Source: Guadua angustifolia (taxonomy: Eukaryota; Streptophyta; Magnoliopsida; Poales; Poaceae). Taken from it: DNA of 64,000 bases. The translations under genes and the position numbers were made by a program. Of this stretch, positions 24,319 through 37,400 are shown in pieces; position 1 is the stretch's first letter; each line of letters starts with the position of its first letter. The stretch covers positions 46,147,854 through 46,211,853 of the forward strand of contig CM070520.1 in the NCBI GenBank assembly GCA_036346375.1, given 5' to 3'. The notes under the pieces are model-generated. The model saw only the letters and a program-made list of their open reading frames with translations. It ran no database searches and had not been told where the DNA came from.

Positions 24319-24760
24319 TCATTTGGGCTGCCGCTTGATGATGATCGAGTTGCGGCGGTGCTCGTCCTCCTTCTCCTCCGAATCCGATTCGGTGGCGGAG
24401 TTAGTCTTACCCCAACGATGATTTCTCGCCGCCGTCATTTGTAAGTAAGTCGTCGCCCTCCTCCTCCTTCTCCTCCTTTGCCTCCTCTTCCTCCTCCTCC
24501 TTCCACCTCCTCCTTCTCCTCCTCCTCCTTCTCCTCCTTCTCTAGCAGCGGGCGGGGCTTTGCCCAACACGTGCTCGCTTCTTGGGGGTGCCATTTTTGC
24601 AACAATAGTGGATTGTGTGGGGTGCCATTCTTGAAACAATAGTGGCATTATATAGAGCGAGAATGGGAAAAACAACGATTAGCGAGAGAATGTGAAGCGC
24701 AGCGATTGGTGTGGCGGAGGAGCAGGCGGCGCGGCGGTTGGGCACGGCGATTTGAAGGTG
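24319..24760 (-). other. Minus-strand frame with a CTC/CCT microsatellite, flanked by arrays
   Basis: A frame begins MAPPRSEHVLGKAPPAAREG and runs through a Gly/Glu/Arg tract created by a (cct/ctc)n repeat at about 24450-24545. A TATA-like 'ctatataatg' lies upstream on the minus strand near 24655. The ATG context is duplicated (two 'atggcacccc' copies). It may be the first exon of a divergent transcript, or just repeat-driven coding potential. Confidence 0.25.
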
Positions 24761-24763
24761 GGG

Positions 24764-25060
24764 CGTATCACTGCGGTTTATATTACCAACCGGCGGTGAT
24801 AGCGACTATCACTTGCCGGTTAATACCTATAACCGGTAGTGATATATTACTGCGGTTTAACTTACACGGCGATGATATTTAAAGTTTCTTTGCCGGTTCG
24901 TATATTCAGCGGAAGTGATATGTATTTTCAGCGCAGCATAATTTTCCCGCGTAGTATGACCTTATCACTTTGCGGTTACTGCGAACCGGTAGTGATAAAA
25001 TATTCAGCGTAATATGACCTTATCTTTGCCGGTTCTTGCGAGCGGCGGTGATAAGCTATT
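24764..25060. repeat. Second palindrome array of CACTA #1
   Basis: Same 'ccggt...cggtgat' words as the 5' array, placed between the minus-strand frame and the start of the TNP2 side. Confidence 0.7.
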
Positions 25061-25430
25061 ATATAGCAATCACGACCAAGCGCATTTGCGGCGAAGCGAA
25101 GAGAGGCGCTCTTTGCTCGGGTGTATTTTTCTGGAGAGGTCTTTGTCGAAATTTTGTGTCGATATTTTGTTCATATTTTTCATCGAATTGACATCTTCTC
25201 CGTAAAGCGAGAACAAAGAGGAGCTGTATTATCTTGGCGAGTTACTCTTGAAAAATTGTATTAAAATTTTTCGAGGTTCTTGACTTGATGTATGTTATAT
25301 TTATCGGAAAATTTTACTTTACGGAGTGCTATAGATGTTGATAATTGCTGATTATGCGATGTGAGCAGTTTATGTCAGTCTTGCTCAAATTAAGATCTAG
25401 CTAAATTATTGAAAAAATTATAATTCATAT

Positions 25431-26656
25431 TGTAGTGGATGTTTAAGTAATAAAATTGCTAGATGGACAATTATGCATAATTGGAATTAATTTAATTAAT
25501 GAAAATTTGTTATATGGATTTTAATAGTAAAGATTGCTAGATGATCAATTATAAATAATGAGAATTGCTAGTTGAATATTTAAATAATGGGAAATGGTAG
25601 ATAGATTTTGCAATAATGAAAGTTGGAACATAAATAATTATTTAGAAATATATCCTTATATTCAATTATATGCTTGTTTGTTGTAGATTAATTTAATTTA
25701 ATAGCTAGCGCTACATAACAAAATGAAATGAAGAAATCTTCTAAATAATTAAAAATGCTAGATGGATATTTAAATAGTGAAAAAGGTTTGATGTATTATA
25801 TAGGCAAAATTGCTAGATGTATTTGTAAAACTAATCATTTACAATTATATTGTTATTTGCGATAAATTCATATCCATTTTAGTAATGTAGTGGATGTTTA
25901 AGTAATAAAATTGCTAGATGGACAATTATGCATAATTGTAATTAATTTAATTAATGAAAATTTGTTATATGGATTTTTAATAGTAAAAATTGGTAGATGA
26001 TCAATTATAAATAGTGAGAATTGTTAGTTGAATATTTAAATAATGGAAAATGGTAGATGGATTTTGCAATAATGAAAGTTGGAACATAAATAATCATTTA
26101 GAAATATATCCTTATATTCAATTATATACTTGTTTGTTGTAGATTAATTTAATTTAATAGCTAGCGCTACATAACAAAATGAAATGAAGAAATCTTCTAA
26201 ATAATTAAAAAATGCTAGATGGATATTTAAATAGTGAAAAAGGTTTGATGTATTATATGGGCAAAATTGCTAGATGTATTTGTAAAACTAATCATTTACA
26301 ATTATATTGTTATTTTGATAAATTCATATCCATTTTAGTGATGTAGTGGATGTTTAAGTAATAAAAATTGCTAGATGGACAATTATGCATAATTGTAATT
26401 AATTTAATTAATGAAAATTTGTTATATGGATTTTTAATAGTAAAAATTGCTAGATGATCAATTATAAATAGTGAGAATTGCTAGTTGAATATTTAAATAA
26501 TGGAAAATGGTAGATGAATTTTGCAATAATGAAAGTTGGAGCGTAAATAATTATTTGGAAATATATCCTTATATTCAATTATATGCTTGTTTGTTGTAGA
26601 TTAATTTAATTTAATAGCTAGCGCTACATAACAAATTACAATTATATTGTTATTTG
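25431..26656. repeat. AT-rich tandem repeat, ~455-bp unit, 2.7 copies
   Basis: Units start at 25431, 25886 and 26342 ('tgtagtggatgtttaagtaa'). They are almost identical apart from a few substitutions. The third copy jumps to the unit's end near 26633. No coding potential. Confidence 0.92.
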
Positions 26657-27385
26657 CGTTATGTGCTTATAATGTCGATGCTTTGCGTCGAGTGGCCACG
26701 CCGCGGTAGAGTGGATGTCTTGGGAGGAAGGCTGCGCCATCGCCGTGCCCTTAGGGTGCGTCACCACCGGCGGAGAGAGAGCCACGGCATCGAGGCGCCG
26801 GGCCACATGCTATGTGAGGCGCGCCGTTGTTGAGATAAGGACTACTCTCTAGGTGACTATTCTTAGCCAGCGTCTTCATCTCTTACTAGCGTTGTTCATA
26901 CATTTCTTTTGACCTATGTCATCTTAGCATCGATTCATGGATTCGCTTTCTTAGACGACACAACTCATTTTTAGATGCACTCTATGGACTTGATGATCGT
27001 GTGCCTATTGGCTGGCTCATGAATCTGTCATCGTGAGTCGAATATCTAAAATTGTTTGTCGACCTTGAGAAGGTGGCCGTTGCGATTAGCTAAGATTAAG
27101 TGGTATGGCATGACACTAGCTCGGAATGAGGTGGTTGCATCTTTGGGATCTCCGGTGCTTGACTTGAGGGAGAAATCCTAGGTCGACCTTTGTTGGTTGT
27201 GCTGGCAATGGCCTTGTTGAAGGCATTGTTTTGTAGTCTGAGGGATTTCTCCCTGATTTCTCCCTGAAGATATAATTATACTAAGAAGACTCCCGGCCTC
27301 TACACAGCTAAGGTGTACACAGCCAAACACACACACACAAGAAAAGACAAAGGAACCGTCTCGGCAAACTACATCACGCAATATC
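26657..27385. other. Unrecognised GC-richer segment before TNP2
   Basis: Base composition changes sharply from the AT-rich repeats. No domain recognised in either strand. It ends with a (ca)n run at 27319-27333 and may be foreign sequence that replaced the N-terminal part of the transposase gene. Confidence 0.35.
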
Positions 27386-29954
27386 GAGAACGAAGGCCTT
27401 CAAAGCATGTCCAAACAATTGCATATTGTATCACAATGAGTACGCAGACATGGATGCCTGTGTTGTTTGCAAAGCAAAGCGGTATAAGAACGCGGCAGCG
27501 ATATCGAGCGAAGATGTTGGGGTGAGGCGTAAGAAGAAGAGGTGTCCCGTAAGGTGGTGTGGTATTTCCTATAATCCCGTCTAAAGCGATTGTTTGTGAA
27601 CAAAAGGCATGCCCAATTGCTACGATGGCATGCGAAAGCGAAGAAGGATGGAATGCTCGGACACCCTCTGATTACGTGCAATGGAGGAACATCGACGAAA
27701 ATATAAGAAGTGCCGCATATGATGTGAGAATATAAGGTTGGGTTGAGTCTGAGATGGGATGAATCCTTTTGGCAACATGAGTAGTCATCCGACACTTGGC
27801 GGTGACTTTATGCATCTACAACCTTCCTCCTTGGCTTTGCATGAAGCGAAAGTACATTATGATGCCACTATTGATCCAAGGGCCGAGCAACTTTGGCAAT
27901 GATATCGATGTGTACCTCAAACCATTGGTTGAAGATCTTCTAATATTGTGGACCGATGGTGTATGCTGGTATGGGATGAGTATAAAAGAAAACTTTATCC
28001 TACGGGCATTATTGTTTGTAACCATTAATGATTATCTGCTCTTGGCAAACTGTCGGGCGAGACGACAAAAACTTCAACGGATCGTCCGATGCGGATGATC
28101 TGACTAGCCGGTGGTGAAGAACTGCGAAAAATGGCTTACATGCGGCATCGTAGGTTCCTCATAAGGATCACCCATACCGCAATAATAAAGAGCTTTTGAT
28201 GGACAAAGGCGCCTTAGCTCAGAAGAATCACCTTGGGAAGCAGATATTTGCGGCTGTAAAGGATCTTACAATTATTCACGGAAAGGGCGGCGGTACATCT
28301 ATTTCGACTTCCGGGATAAGGCTCCTTTGTGGAAAAATAAATTAGTATTTTGGATCCTACCTTATTGGCGGCACACGGAAGTTCGACCGCATAATCGGCG
28401 TCATGCACATAGAGAAGAACGTGTGTGACGACTTGCTTGGTATCTTCTTGGACATACTGGCAAAGCGAAAGATACACTTCAAGTAAGGATGGACCTCGAA
28501 GATATGAAGCGAGGAAGGAGCTGCATCACGAAGAAATGGATCTGAGCAAAAAGTACCTTCCAGCGACTGCTACACTTTGAGCAAGAAAGAAAATTAGCAT
28601 TTGCGAATGCTTACACGGAATCAAAGTTACATGCGGTTACTCTGCTAACATAAAGAGACTAGTCTCAATGAAAGACTTAAAGTTAATTGGTATGAAGTCT
28701 CACGATTGCCCGCGTGATGATGACACGGATGCTTCCAATTGCAATTAGGGGTTTTGCGAGAGAAAGTTCGAGACCCAATTATCAAGTTGTGTTCATTCTT
28801 CAGCGATTTCACGAAGGCCATCGATCCATTAATACTAGATAAGTTGCGAGGAAGGCGTGGTCCACACTCTGTGCGGGCTTGAGATGTGTTTCCCTCCATC
28901 TTTTTTGATATTATGGTCCATCTCATTGTTCACATTGTGAAAGAATCACGGATTCTTGGTCCGTATTTCTACATCGGATGTACCCTTCGAGAGATTCATG
29001 GGGTTATAAAGAAATATGTTAAATGCTTGAAATCGTAGGAAGGCTGCATTACCGATGGTGAGGCAAAGGAGGTCATTGAGTTCTCGTCGATTATATGGAT
29101 CTCAAACCGATTGGTGTGCTGTATCTCGGCATGAGGAAGGCTACGGGAAAGGGACACTAGGCGAGAAATCGGTACATACTAGCAATCTAGCTTCATTTAC
29201 ACAAGCACATTTCACGGTTTTAGGACAATCGGTTGTGGTGGCCCGTATGTCGACATGCACAGAACGTGCTATCCAAAACAAACCCGGGGAGGTCGGAGGG
29301 TTGGCTCGCGAGAAACACGAGAGATAATTTCGGCGATTGGTTATGTAGACACATGATCGTCACGAGACAGGTACTTTTCGGTTGAAATTGTTGGCTCGGG
29401 GACCGTCAACTACAATTCGGACATTCAAGGATCGACATAAATGGTTTTACATTTTATACAAGACGCCAAGAAAAAGAGCACCAATCAAAATAGCGGTATC
29501 CGTATAGATGCCTATGATGACAATGGAAATAGGCAAACCTACTCTGATTCATAGAAGAGATTTGGGAGCTTGACTATGGACCTTTGAAGGTCCCTTCTCT
29601 TCGGTGCCAATGGGTCAGACTTCGTGGCGTGAATATCGACAGTGCGGCATCACTACCGTGGACCTCAAACTCGTCGGATCTGAGAAGAACCATTCGTACT
29701 TGCTAATTACATTACACAAATCTTTTTATGGCGGCCCGCTAACAAGGCATACGTGGTTATTCAAGGAAAAAGAAGGATTGTCGGAGTTGAGAATGTTGTC
29801 GACGAGGAAGAGTACAACCAATTCGATGAGCTTCCCCTTTTGGAAGGGCGTTGACCTAAGTACCATGGAAGAGCGGTGTGAAGAGTACCATGGAAAGCGA
29901 TGTGAAGCTACATACATACGCCGCGATCATAACGAAGGTCGAATCGTAGCTTAG
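27386..29954 (+). pseudogene. TNP2-type CACTA transposase, decayed
   Basis: The transposase would cut and rejoin the element ends. In order: a Cys-rich start (ACPNNCILYHNEYADMDAC, 27398 on); the core, best seen at 27796-28040 (MAVTLCIYNLPPWLCMKRKY, PLVEDLLILWTDGV, ALLFVTINDYLLL); a later core motif (VMHIEKNVCDDLLG) near 28410; a DUF4218-like part (FPPSFFDIMVHLIVH) near 28890; and a DUF4216-like C-terminus (SGIRIDAYDDNGN near 29490, YGPLKVPLFRCQWV near 29580) ending at a stop at 29952. Frame changes and stops occur throughout, and the N-terminal part is missing. It is not functional as read. Confidence 0.82.
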
Positions 29955-30359
29955 TTGTAGTAATGAAATGTATGCTTTCTTTTGTATGAGCGACATGTTT
30001 ATTTTCTTATATGTAACAATTAATGTAATATATGCAATAATGGAAATTGAGGTTATGCTTTCTTTTGATAAAATTGAAAGTTTCTTTGCATTTGGATTTT
30101 TGTGATTTTATTTGCACTTGAATTTGTTGAATTTGTGACATTTGTTGTTCAATTTGCAAGCATTATTTGATTTTTGAAATATTAAAACAATTAAAAAGTT
30201 AGCAATCTGATTTTTTATCTGAAGGGTAACTAGATTTAAACTGAAACATTCATAAGTAACTAGGAAAATGGCAATGATGTTCACTTCCTTTTTGTGCTAG
30301 TAAATAAATGCGATACTACGTCTAGTCTCCTACTCACTCTCTCTCACACCTCTTTTCAC
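29955..30359. other. 3' flank of TNP2, no gene
   Basis: AT-rich sequence with 'atgtaacaattaatgtaata'-like words and no domain. It could include the transposase 3' UTR. Confidence 0.4.
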
Positions 30360-30362
30360 TTA

Positions 30363-30635
30363 GAGCATGTACAATGGTACATGTCAGCAGTCTCTAAGTT
30401 TTGCCACGTAGGATAAAAAATGACGTGGATGAGAGAGGGTGCATATAGAGAGTTGAGCCGTCTCTTAATCTAGAGTCGACTCTAGCACGAGAACCAAGAC
30501 AGGTTGTGTGTGGGAAGAAGCAATCTACTCATAAATGTGTTGTCTATACCATTGCATGGGTTGTCTCTAACGCTGTCTATAAATGACATATCAGCTTGTT
30601 ATAGACAGCAGCTGTCTATACCATTGTACATGCCC
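30363..30635. mobile_element. Tourist-type (PIF/Harbinger) MITE inside CACTA #1
   Basis: Termini GAGCATGTACAATGGT and its inverted form ACCATTGTACATGCCC (one mismatch), with a TTA duplication at 30360-30362 and 30636-30638. 273 bp, non-coding. Confidence 0.88.
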
Positions 30636-31323
30636 TTAGGAATGATCATTATTAGCAAAATCTCACTTCCCAACACGCAGCCAGTTTTGAAGCCTGGCTC
30701 ATTTCTCTCATCGTTTGACGTCATCTGCGTACTAACTGACATAATCATGCAATCATACACTAACACTACATCTTTTTTCTTAGAGAGAACTCGTACACCA
30801 CATCTATGGACACCAAAAGTCCATACGTGCACGCGCAGCTACACACAATTGTACTGATGGACTCATACACCACATCATTTTACTGAAGCTATATTACTCA
30901 CAATTGTAGGCATTAGTTCCTAACTTTCCTAGTTACTTAAGAAAGCTGGGGTATACGAAGGGAGTGGATGTCTCTAGCTACAGCTGCTATCTCTTCTTCC
31001 TCTCCAACTTTTCCAATGAAAAATTTCATGTTCTATGAAGATGAGAACTACTTCAAGAATTTCAGGTTTCACGAGGAGAAAAACTACTTTCAAGATTTCA
31101 GGTAAGGAGAAATATTAGCTGTCCTATAGTAGGGGGCATATCCGGTGCAATCAGGCTTTTGGTGCAATCACCGTGCAATCCAACTAAGAAAAGTTTCAAA
31201 AAATTCTGAAAAAAAATCATGGATGTACATCTCATCTTACCCCATCTACATATAAAATTTCATGATCAAATTCATCTTATATTAAGAGTAATAAAAAAGA
31301 TAAATTTTAATAGAATATGGGCA

Positions 31324-31570
31324 AAGAGCTTATCATTGCCGGTTGTACAATGGACCGGCAGTAATATTCCACTATCACTGCCGGTTGTACAATGGACCAG
31401 CGATAATATTCACTATCACTTGCGGTTGTACAATGGCCGCGATAATATTCCATTATCCTTGCGGTTGTACAATGGGCGGTAATATTCCACTACCTTGCCG
31501 GTTGTACAATGGACCGGTAGTGATATACTATCATTGCGGTTGGTTACCAACCGGCAGTGATATTCCACCC
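31324..31570. repeat. Internal palindrome array of CACTA #1
   Basis: About five units of 'gccggttgtacaatggacc' joined by 'gtaatattccactatca'. The same core 'cggttgtataatgaacc' recurs in the 3' array near 38330, so this array pairs with that end. Confidence 0.8.
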
Positions 31571-31577
31571 CTATAAA
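31571..31577 (+). promoter_or_regulatory. TATA-like box after the internal array
   Basis: CTATAAAATTG is followed by a C-rich, leader-like stretch (31590-31880). This would serve the second gene unit of CACTA #1. Confidence 0.45.
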
Positions 31578-34414
31578 ATTGAAACACCGCGCCTTCCTCT
31601 CATTTACCCTAACTCTAGCCCGCGCCCTCCTCTCACTTTTACAACGCCGCCGCCTCTGAAGCTCCCTGCCGCCGCTTCTCGGACCACCGCCGTCGGCTCG
31701 CGTTAAACTCCCCGCCGCCGCCTCCTTTCAGACGCCGTCGCCTCGCTTCGCCTCGGACCGCCCGCGTCACCTCGACTCAGGACAGCCCACGTCGCGTCCC
31801 CACCGTCGCCTTCACCTCCACGCTGTCTCCCCACCGTCGCCTCGACCTCCCCACCGTCTCCCCGCCGTCGCTTTGGTACTACTCTTGCGATGTGTGAATG
31901 TGCATGTGCAGATGTGAATGTGCAGATGTGAATGTGAATGTGAATGTGATTGTGAATGTTTGAGATATGCATTTGCAGATGTGAATGTCTGAGATGCTAA
32001 GGGCAGATCAATTCATTTGGCTTGGGGACCTAGCATGTGGGTATAGTGTTCGATGACGATTTGGGACTACAATAGACAATTTGTGACAACTAATGCATGA
32101 TGATTCTAGGGTTATCAATGAGATAGACATTTATTCTGTGAATAAGGCCTTAAATTGATAGACTTATATCTTTGTAGAAATCTTGATTTATTCCTTTGTC
32201 AATTTGTGGTTCTTGTATAGTTTGCATCTGTGATTAGTATATTCATTTGTTTAGACTGCCTGTTGTTGAGTAGTGGTTATGTCACTTTTGTTAATGCTTC
32301 ACTGTAAAAAAGGTAGTTTTTGGATGGGTTGTAGTCGATCTATGCCACTGCTCAAGTTGCCCTTTCGATATATATCATGTAGTATGGCTATGTTTTAGTT
32401 TTCCGAATGCTAATGGGAATGCCTTAGAAAATATAAACAATGATTAAGGATTTGAGTTTGGGGGGTTGTAGTTAGGTGTAAGAACTGATATGTAATTTAG
32501 TTGTTGCTTTTAGTATCTTTTGTTAATATAAATGTATTGGCGGATATTTTTATAGAGATTAAGTATCTCTAATTATAAATGTAGTATGGATATGTTTTAG
32601 TTTTTCTGTTTTACTTGCTCACCCTCCCCTCATGTCACTGTTGTTGGCTATGTTTGCATTCAATCAGCGTTAATATGGAGAGGATATTGTTATCAGGCTA
32701 TTAATTTCCTCTTAGCTATGATGTTGTGCTAGTAAAGATGAAGTGTTATATTAAAAAAGAACGTGCATTGTTAGCAACAATTTTACTTACAATCAATAGA
32801 ATCTAATGTTCTAGGCATATGTGCGTACGCGGCAATTCTCATATGCACTCATATAATCTTCAGTTATATATTTAAGAACTTTTCTGCTTCTTAATCATCA
32901 TAATGAATGTTGTCACAAATTAGTCTATTACTCGTCCCTTGTGGCGAGGAGGGCCTTTGGGCAACCCGACATCGAGAACACTCAAAATAAACAAGTTGAG
33001 CTTTATGCTAGTTGTCTTGTTCATTTTACGCCCTTGTCTGTTTTGATCATTTTGCTCTATGGTTATTTATATTGCAGCCAAAAGTAAACTTCAATTTGGT
33101 GCTTTGTATATGTTCTTGAAAGATGTATACATGTGTTGTAAATATTTGTTTTGTACAGATGTATACATGTGTTGTAAATATTTGTTTTGTGCCACTAATT
33201 GTAATAGTAAGTACATGTAATAGTTGTAGTTCATTTAGTTAATACTCCATGCAGGACTTTTGGGTGACAGTGAGCATACACTTGAGTGGAGTATGGGTGT
33301 CACCTCTAAGTCCAACATGCGTGTGAGAATCGATTCATATTTACGGGTGACCACGAGAGGTTTTAGGGTGATTTTCGGGTGACAGTGAGCATACACTTAA
33401 GTGGAGTATGGGTGTCACCTCTAAGTCTTCCAAATATTTGTGTATGTTCTTTTAAATATTTGTATGTGTTCTTCAATGGAGTATGGGTGACTTTCGGGTG
33501 ACAGTGAGCATACACTTAAGTGGAGTATGGGTGTCATCTCTAAGTCTTCCAAATATTTGTATGTGTTCTTTTAAATATTTGTATGTGTTCTTCAGTGGAG
33601 TATGGGTGCACATAGATTGCCCTACCTATGTATGAAATTTCAAGATCAAATTCATTATATACCAAGAGTTACAAAAAAGACAAAATTCTGACAAGTTTAA
33701 ACTCTATAATGAATTTGATCCTACAATTTTATGTGTATGTATATTTTGTTGACGAAAAATGTATGTGTTTAAAATATATATATGTGACCTTGAAAGATGT
33801 ATGTGTATAAACATATATATTTGTGTGTATAAAGATGTATGTGTATAAAAAGTGACATATCACAATCCAGAAAACAATTGTACAAAATAATATGAAAAAT
33901 TCATATATTCTTAAGAATATATTTGCTTAATAAAAATAATGAATCATTCTTATTCCACACTAAAATGATTTTTTAAAAAATAAGCCCTGCAAGTTCAAGA
34001 AGCATGGATGTCACGAGGCGTCACATTGCAAGAAAGCGAAGCCATGAGAGAGCAGGCTCGCTTGAAATGGACTTAGTTCTTTGTCTTCTTGATACCACTT
34101 GTCCATAGGCTTTCTCCGCTCCTCTTCTTCATTGATCTGGTAGTACTTACCTCTCACGATGCAGGATCAATGAAGAAAAGAGAATATGATTTTTTCATTT
34201 CGAGATGTATATGTATCATGTGAATTTTTTCTAATGTATAAGTATAATTTTAAAGTTACATGTGCACATGTTTGTAGCATGAGGTCACAACATCACTTGA
34301 TTTCCTCTCAACTCTAGCAAAATTACCATCGTTTGAATTCACAAGTTTGATGTCACGTAGCAACCATAAATGAATGCAATATAATTAACCCAATAACATT
34401 TCTGATTGCTAGGA
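31578..34414 (+). other. Leader/intron-like region of the second CACTA #1 unit
   Basis: A CG-rich stretch to about 31880, then a 'gatgtgaatgtg' microsatellite (31885-31960), then AT-rich sequence with no recognised coding. A 36-bp unit is duplicated at 33121-33190. Confidence 0.45.
33255..33610 (+). repeat. Tandem repeat, ~119-bp period
   Basis: Three copies of 'gggtgacagtgagcatacac' plus 'gtggagtatgggtgtca' start near 33260, 33377 and 33496. Copies two and three also share a nested 'aaatatttgtatgtgttctt' doublet. Confidence 0.88.
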
Positions 34415-37400
34415 ATGGCCTCGAATCAGGGACAAGTGCCAGAGGGAGTTCGGCCCTCGAATATAGACGAAGTAGAAACGGGTAGCCCACGGGACTACCT
34501 GAACCTATAGGATATTGATATGGAGCAACCTGACGCCACTACCATGGATCAAGCTGACGCGACTAACATGGGCATGGTAAAGTATTAGTACGTTGTGATT
34601 CCCAAAATATTGTAGGGTCATACGACTAATAACAAGATCCAATTGTAGGCTCAAGCGTCGATGAACAAAGGCGGTAGCAGTCGTGGTCGAGCAAGATGCC
34701 TAAGGGTGTTCACAATATAGTCGACTCTCGACAGCGGGAACCTTCTATACCAGCGTCGGCGTTAGCGCCCGTCTGAGACAGCCTGCGGAGTACTTGCTAG
34801 GGATAACGTGCCCATCAGCTATAGATCATGGACCGACCGCGAAGGTGACCAGTGGGTGGTTCTCGATGACCTAAAGGACTCGCTATGGGGCAAGCTAAAA
34901 CAAGTATTCCAGTTCCCCAAAGGGTCAGAGTTGGTTGCAAAGAAACGTGCACTAAGTATCATGTGCACATCATGGAAGAATTGGAAGACTCACCTGAATA
35001 AGAACTATGTGAAGAAGAATGTCACGCCAAATTTTAACATGTTTCCAAAGATAAGGGAATTTTGGAAGGACTTTGTGGCGTCTGAGGTTCAGAAGAAGCC
35101 CGAGCGATGAGTCGGAAGAACAAGGCTAACACGGATAAGAATATGTACCCTCACACACTAGGCTTTGGTGGCTACATGAAGAAAATACTGCATGGGATAG
35201 CGCGAACAAGAGCTAACCCTCGTGGGCGTTACTCTTCTGACGGCCGAGTTCCTCGAGCGATCAAAGCCTTTGGTTGCTTGGGGGGGGCTTCGTCTCGGAA
35301 GATGGCGGCTTGAGCTTCGGGAGGCGATAGAGCCGGGAGGTGTCGCAGAAAATATCGGATGCTCACGTGGAGTCTTCCCAAGGGCTTTTCGGGCCACGAA
35401 GGGAGAATGATGAGCTGACTGTTGCCCTCGGTAACAAGGAGCATTCTGGGCGCACCCGAGGAGTTGGTTTGGTGCCGTGGAAAGAAGGCTTCCCAGCTGA
35501 CGCATCGTGGTACAAGCGGCCGAAAAGAATAAGAGAAGATGTACTAGAAAGTCAAATACAATATGCTGTGGCAAAAGCGTTAGAGGAAGAGAGAGCGAAG
35601 TTGGATAAAGTTGTGGAGCAAGCAGTACAGAAAGCTTTCAGCTCACGACAGCCACTCGATGACAGCCCTCGAAACCTCGATCCACGGTGTTCTTAAGAGC
35701 ATTGCGTGTTCTACGATTCGGGAGAGCATCGACTCCATTTTGCGATGGATGACATCAGAACCGACACCGTGCAAGCTGCATTTGTCCGCGACGTGGCATT
35801 ACCATCAAGGTGGTGATGGCGAGCTTGGCCATCGCGGCTCTCGCGGGTTCTGCGCTGCCGCCCAATACCATTGGGATTCGCCGGTCGAAGTAAACGGTGT
35901 AGTCCGACAATATCGCAAAATGGAGGTAGAGATTCTGGCGAGGGCGGAAAAAATAAACTTGGAGAAAGCGTGCATGGCTTCCTCGCGTGGCGCAAGAGCT
36001 TGATTATGTTAGGCTCGGACGATGAGGCCGACAACGGCAGCGATGATGATGAGCGCACTCTCCACACGCAGACTGCCGCCTCTGAAAGTGCAACTCCTCC
36101 GCCGGCACCGGTTAGGAAAAGTCCAACTCCTTCACGGCACCATCTAGAAAAAGTCTAACTCCTCCGCCCGGCACCGGCCGAGAAAAGTCCAACTCCTCGG
36201 TAGGCACATAAGAAGAATCGAACATCGGCACCATCTCGGAAGTCGTGATCGTCTTGTACCAAATCTCGGGCATCTGCGAAGTCAGCCTGACCTCGGAAGA
36301 AATTACCGGCGAGATGGTGAAGAAGAACGAAAAAAAGCAAATAAGGGCGAGGTAACATCTCACTTAAAAGGCGCCATCACGAGAAGATTAAAGTCGATGC
36401 TAATCGCGAGGAGTTTTTCTTGAGTATGGCAAAAGCCAAAGAGAGCAGGCGGCTTGAACCTTCAAAAATGTTGGACTCTGCGCATCCCGAAAGCAAAACT
36501 TGAAGGCGGCTAGTCTTTGGCGTCGATGTCATAAGCTCAAAAAGATCTTCTTGAACAACATCGTAATTCTGAGCTAGGTCTAACACGGAAGTACTTTTTG
36601 GGCAACCACTGGCTCCCCGGAAGATTTAGAGAAGCTAACAACAAAATTGCGGCGCGTCCATCGATTATTACATGCAGCGATGCCAAAAAGGATATGTGGG
36701 CGGTCGGTGAAATACAAAGATTGATTTTCACAATGGGGATGGCATGTTACGGTTAGAGTTCATGAATTGTATATGTTGTACCGGCGGATGCTCGACGCGG
36801 CAATGCTCGGTATGGACTTTGTAAGTCTCTATTAATATTATTGTATATTCTTCTACCGTTCAAGCGTATGTCTAACTTCTTTTTATATATGTAGAATGGA
36901 ATCTGACTATGTAGAAGAAATGAGGATGAAATTTTAGGATTTCTCGATCCGGGGCTTGTCAACGAGACAATCGTCCATGATAACCCAAAGTTTGTTGAAG
37001 ACTATTTATTTAAGACTTTCTTCAAGCTGAAAAAGAAAACCTCCGTACTTTTACCCTATAACTTTCAGTACGTATTACCCTACTTCTAATATTGTTTTAC
37101 TATTTTTGCATGACACGGTGTGGGACTAATAGGCTATGTTAATATATATGTCTAGTTATCACTGGGTCCTCCTCGTCATCGAGTTAGAAGCTAGCAGGGT
37201 TTTTGTCTTGGACTCGATGAGAAAAGAACTTGATGTGTATGAACATAATTTTTGGAAGATGATGAATAGGTAAACTCGATCGTTGCGTTATTGCTCTAGT
37301 AATATTTTATTCTATTGTACTATTTTATTTAAGGTTAATTAATTACTATTTAAAATCATTCACAGCGCATTCACACAGTATTGCAAGAAAGGTGGTCCGC

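Noticed and set aside
31324..31570. Regularly spaced repeats resembling a CRISPR array
   Set aside because: Units are palindromes typical of CACTA subterminal arrays, spacers are not unique, and the context is a plant transposon.
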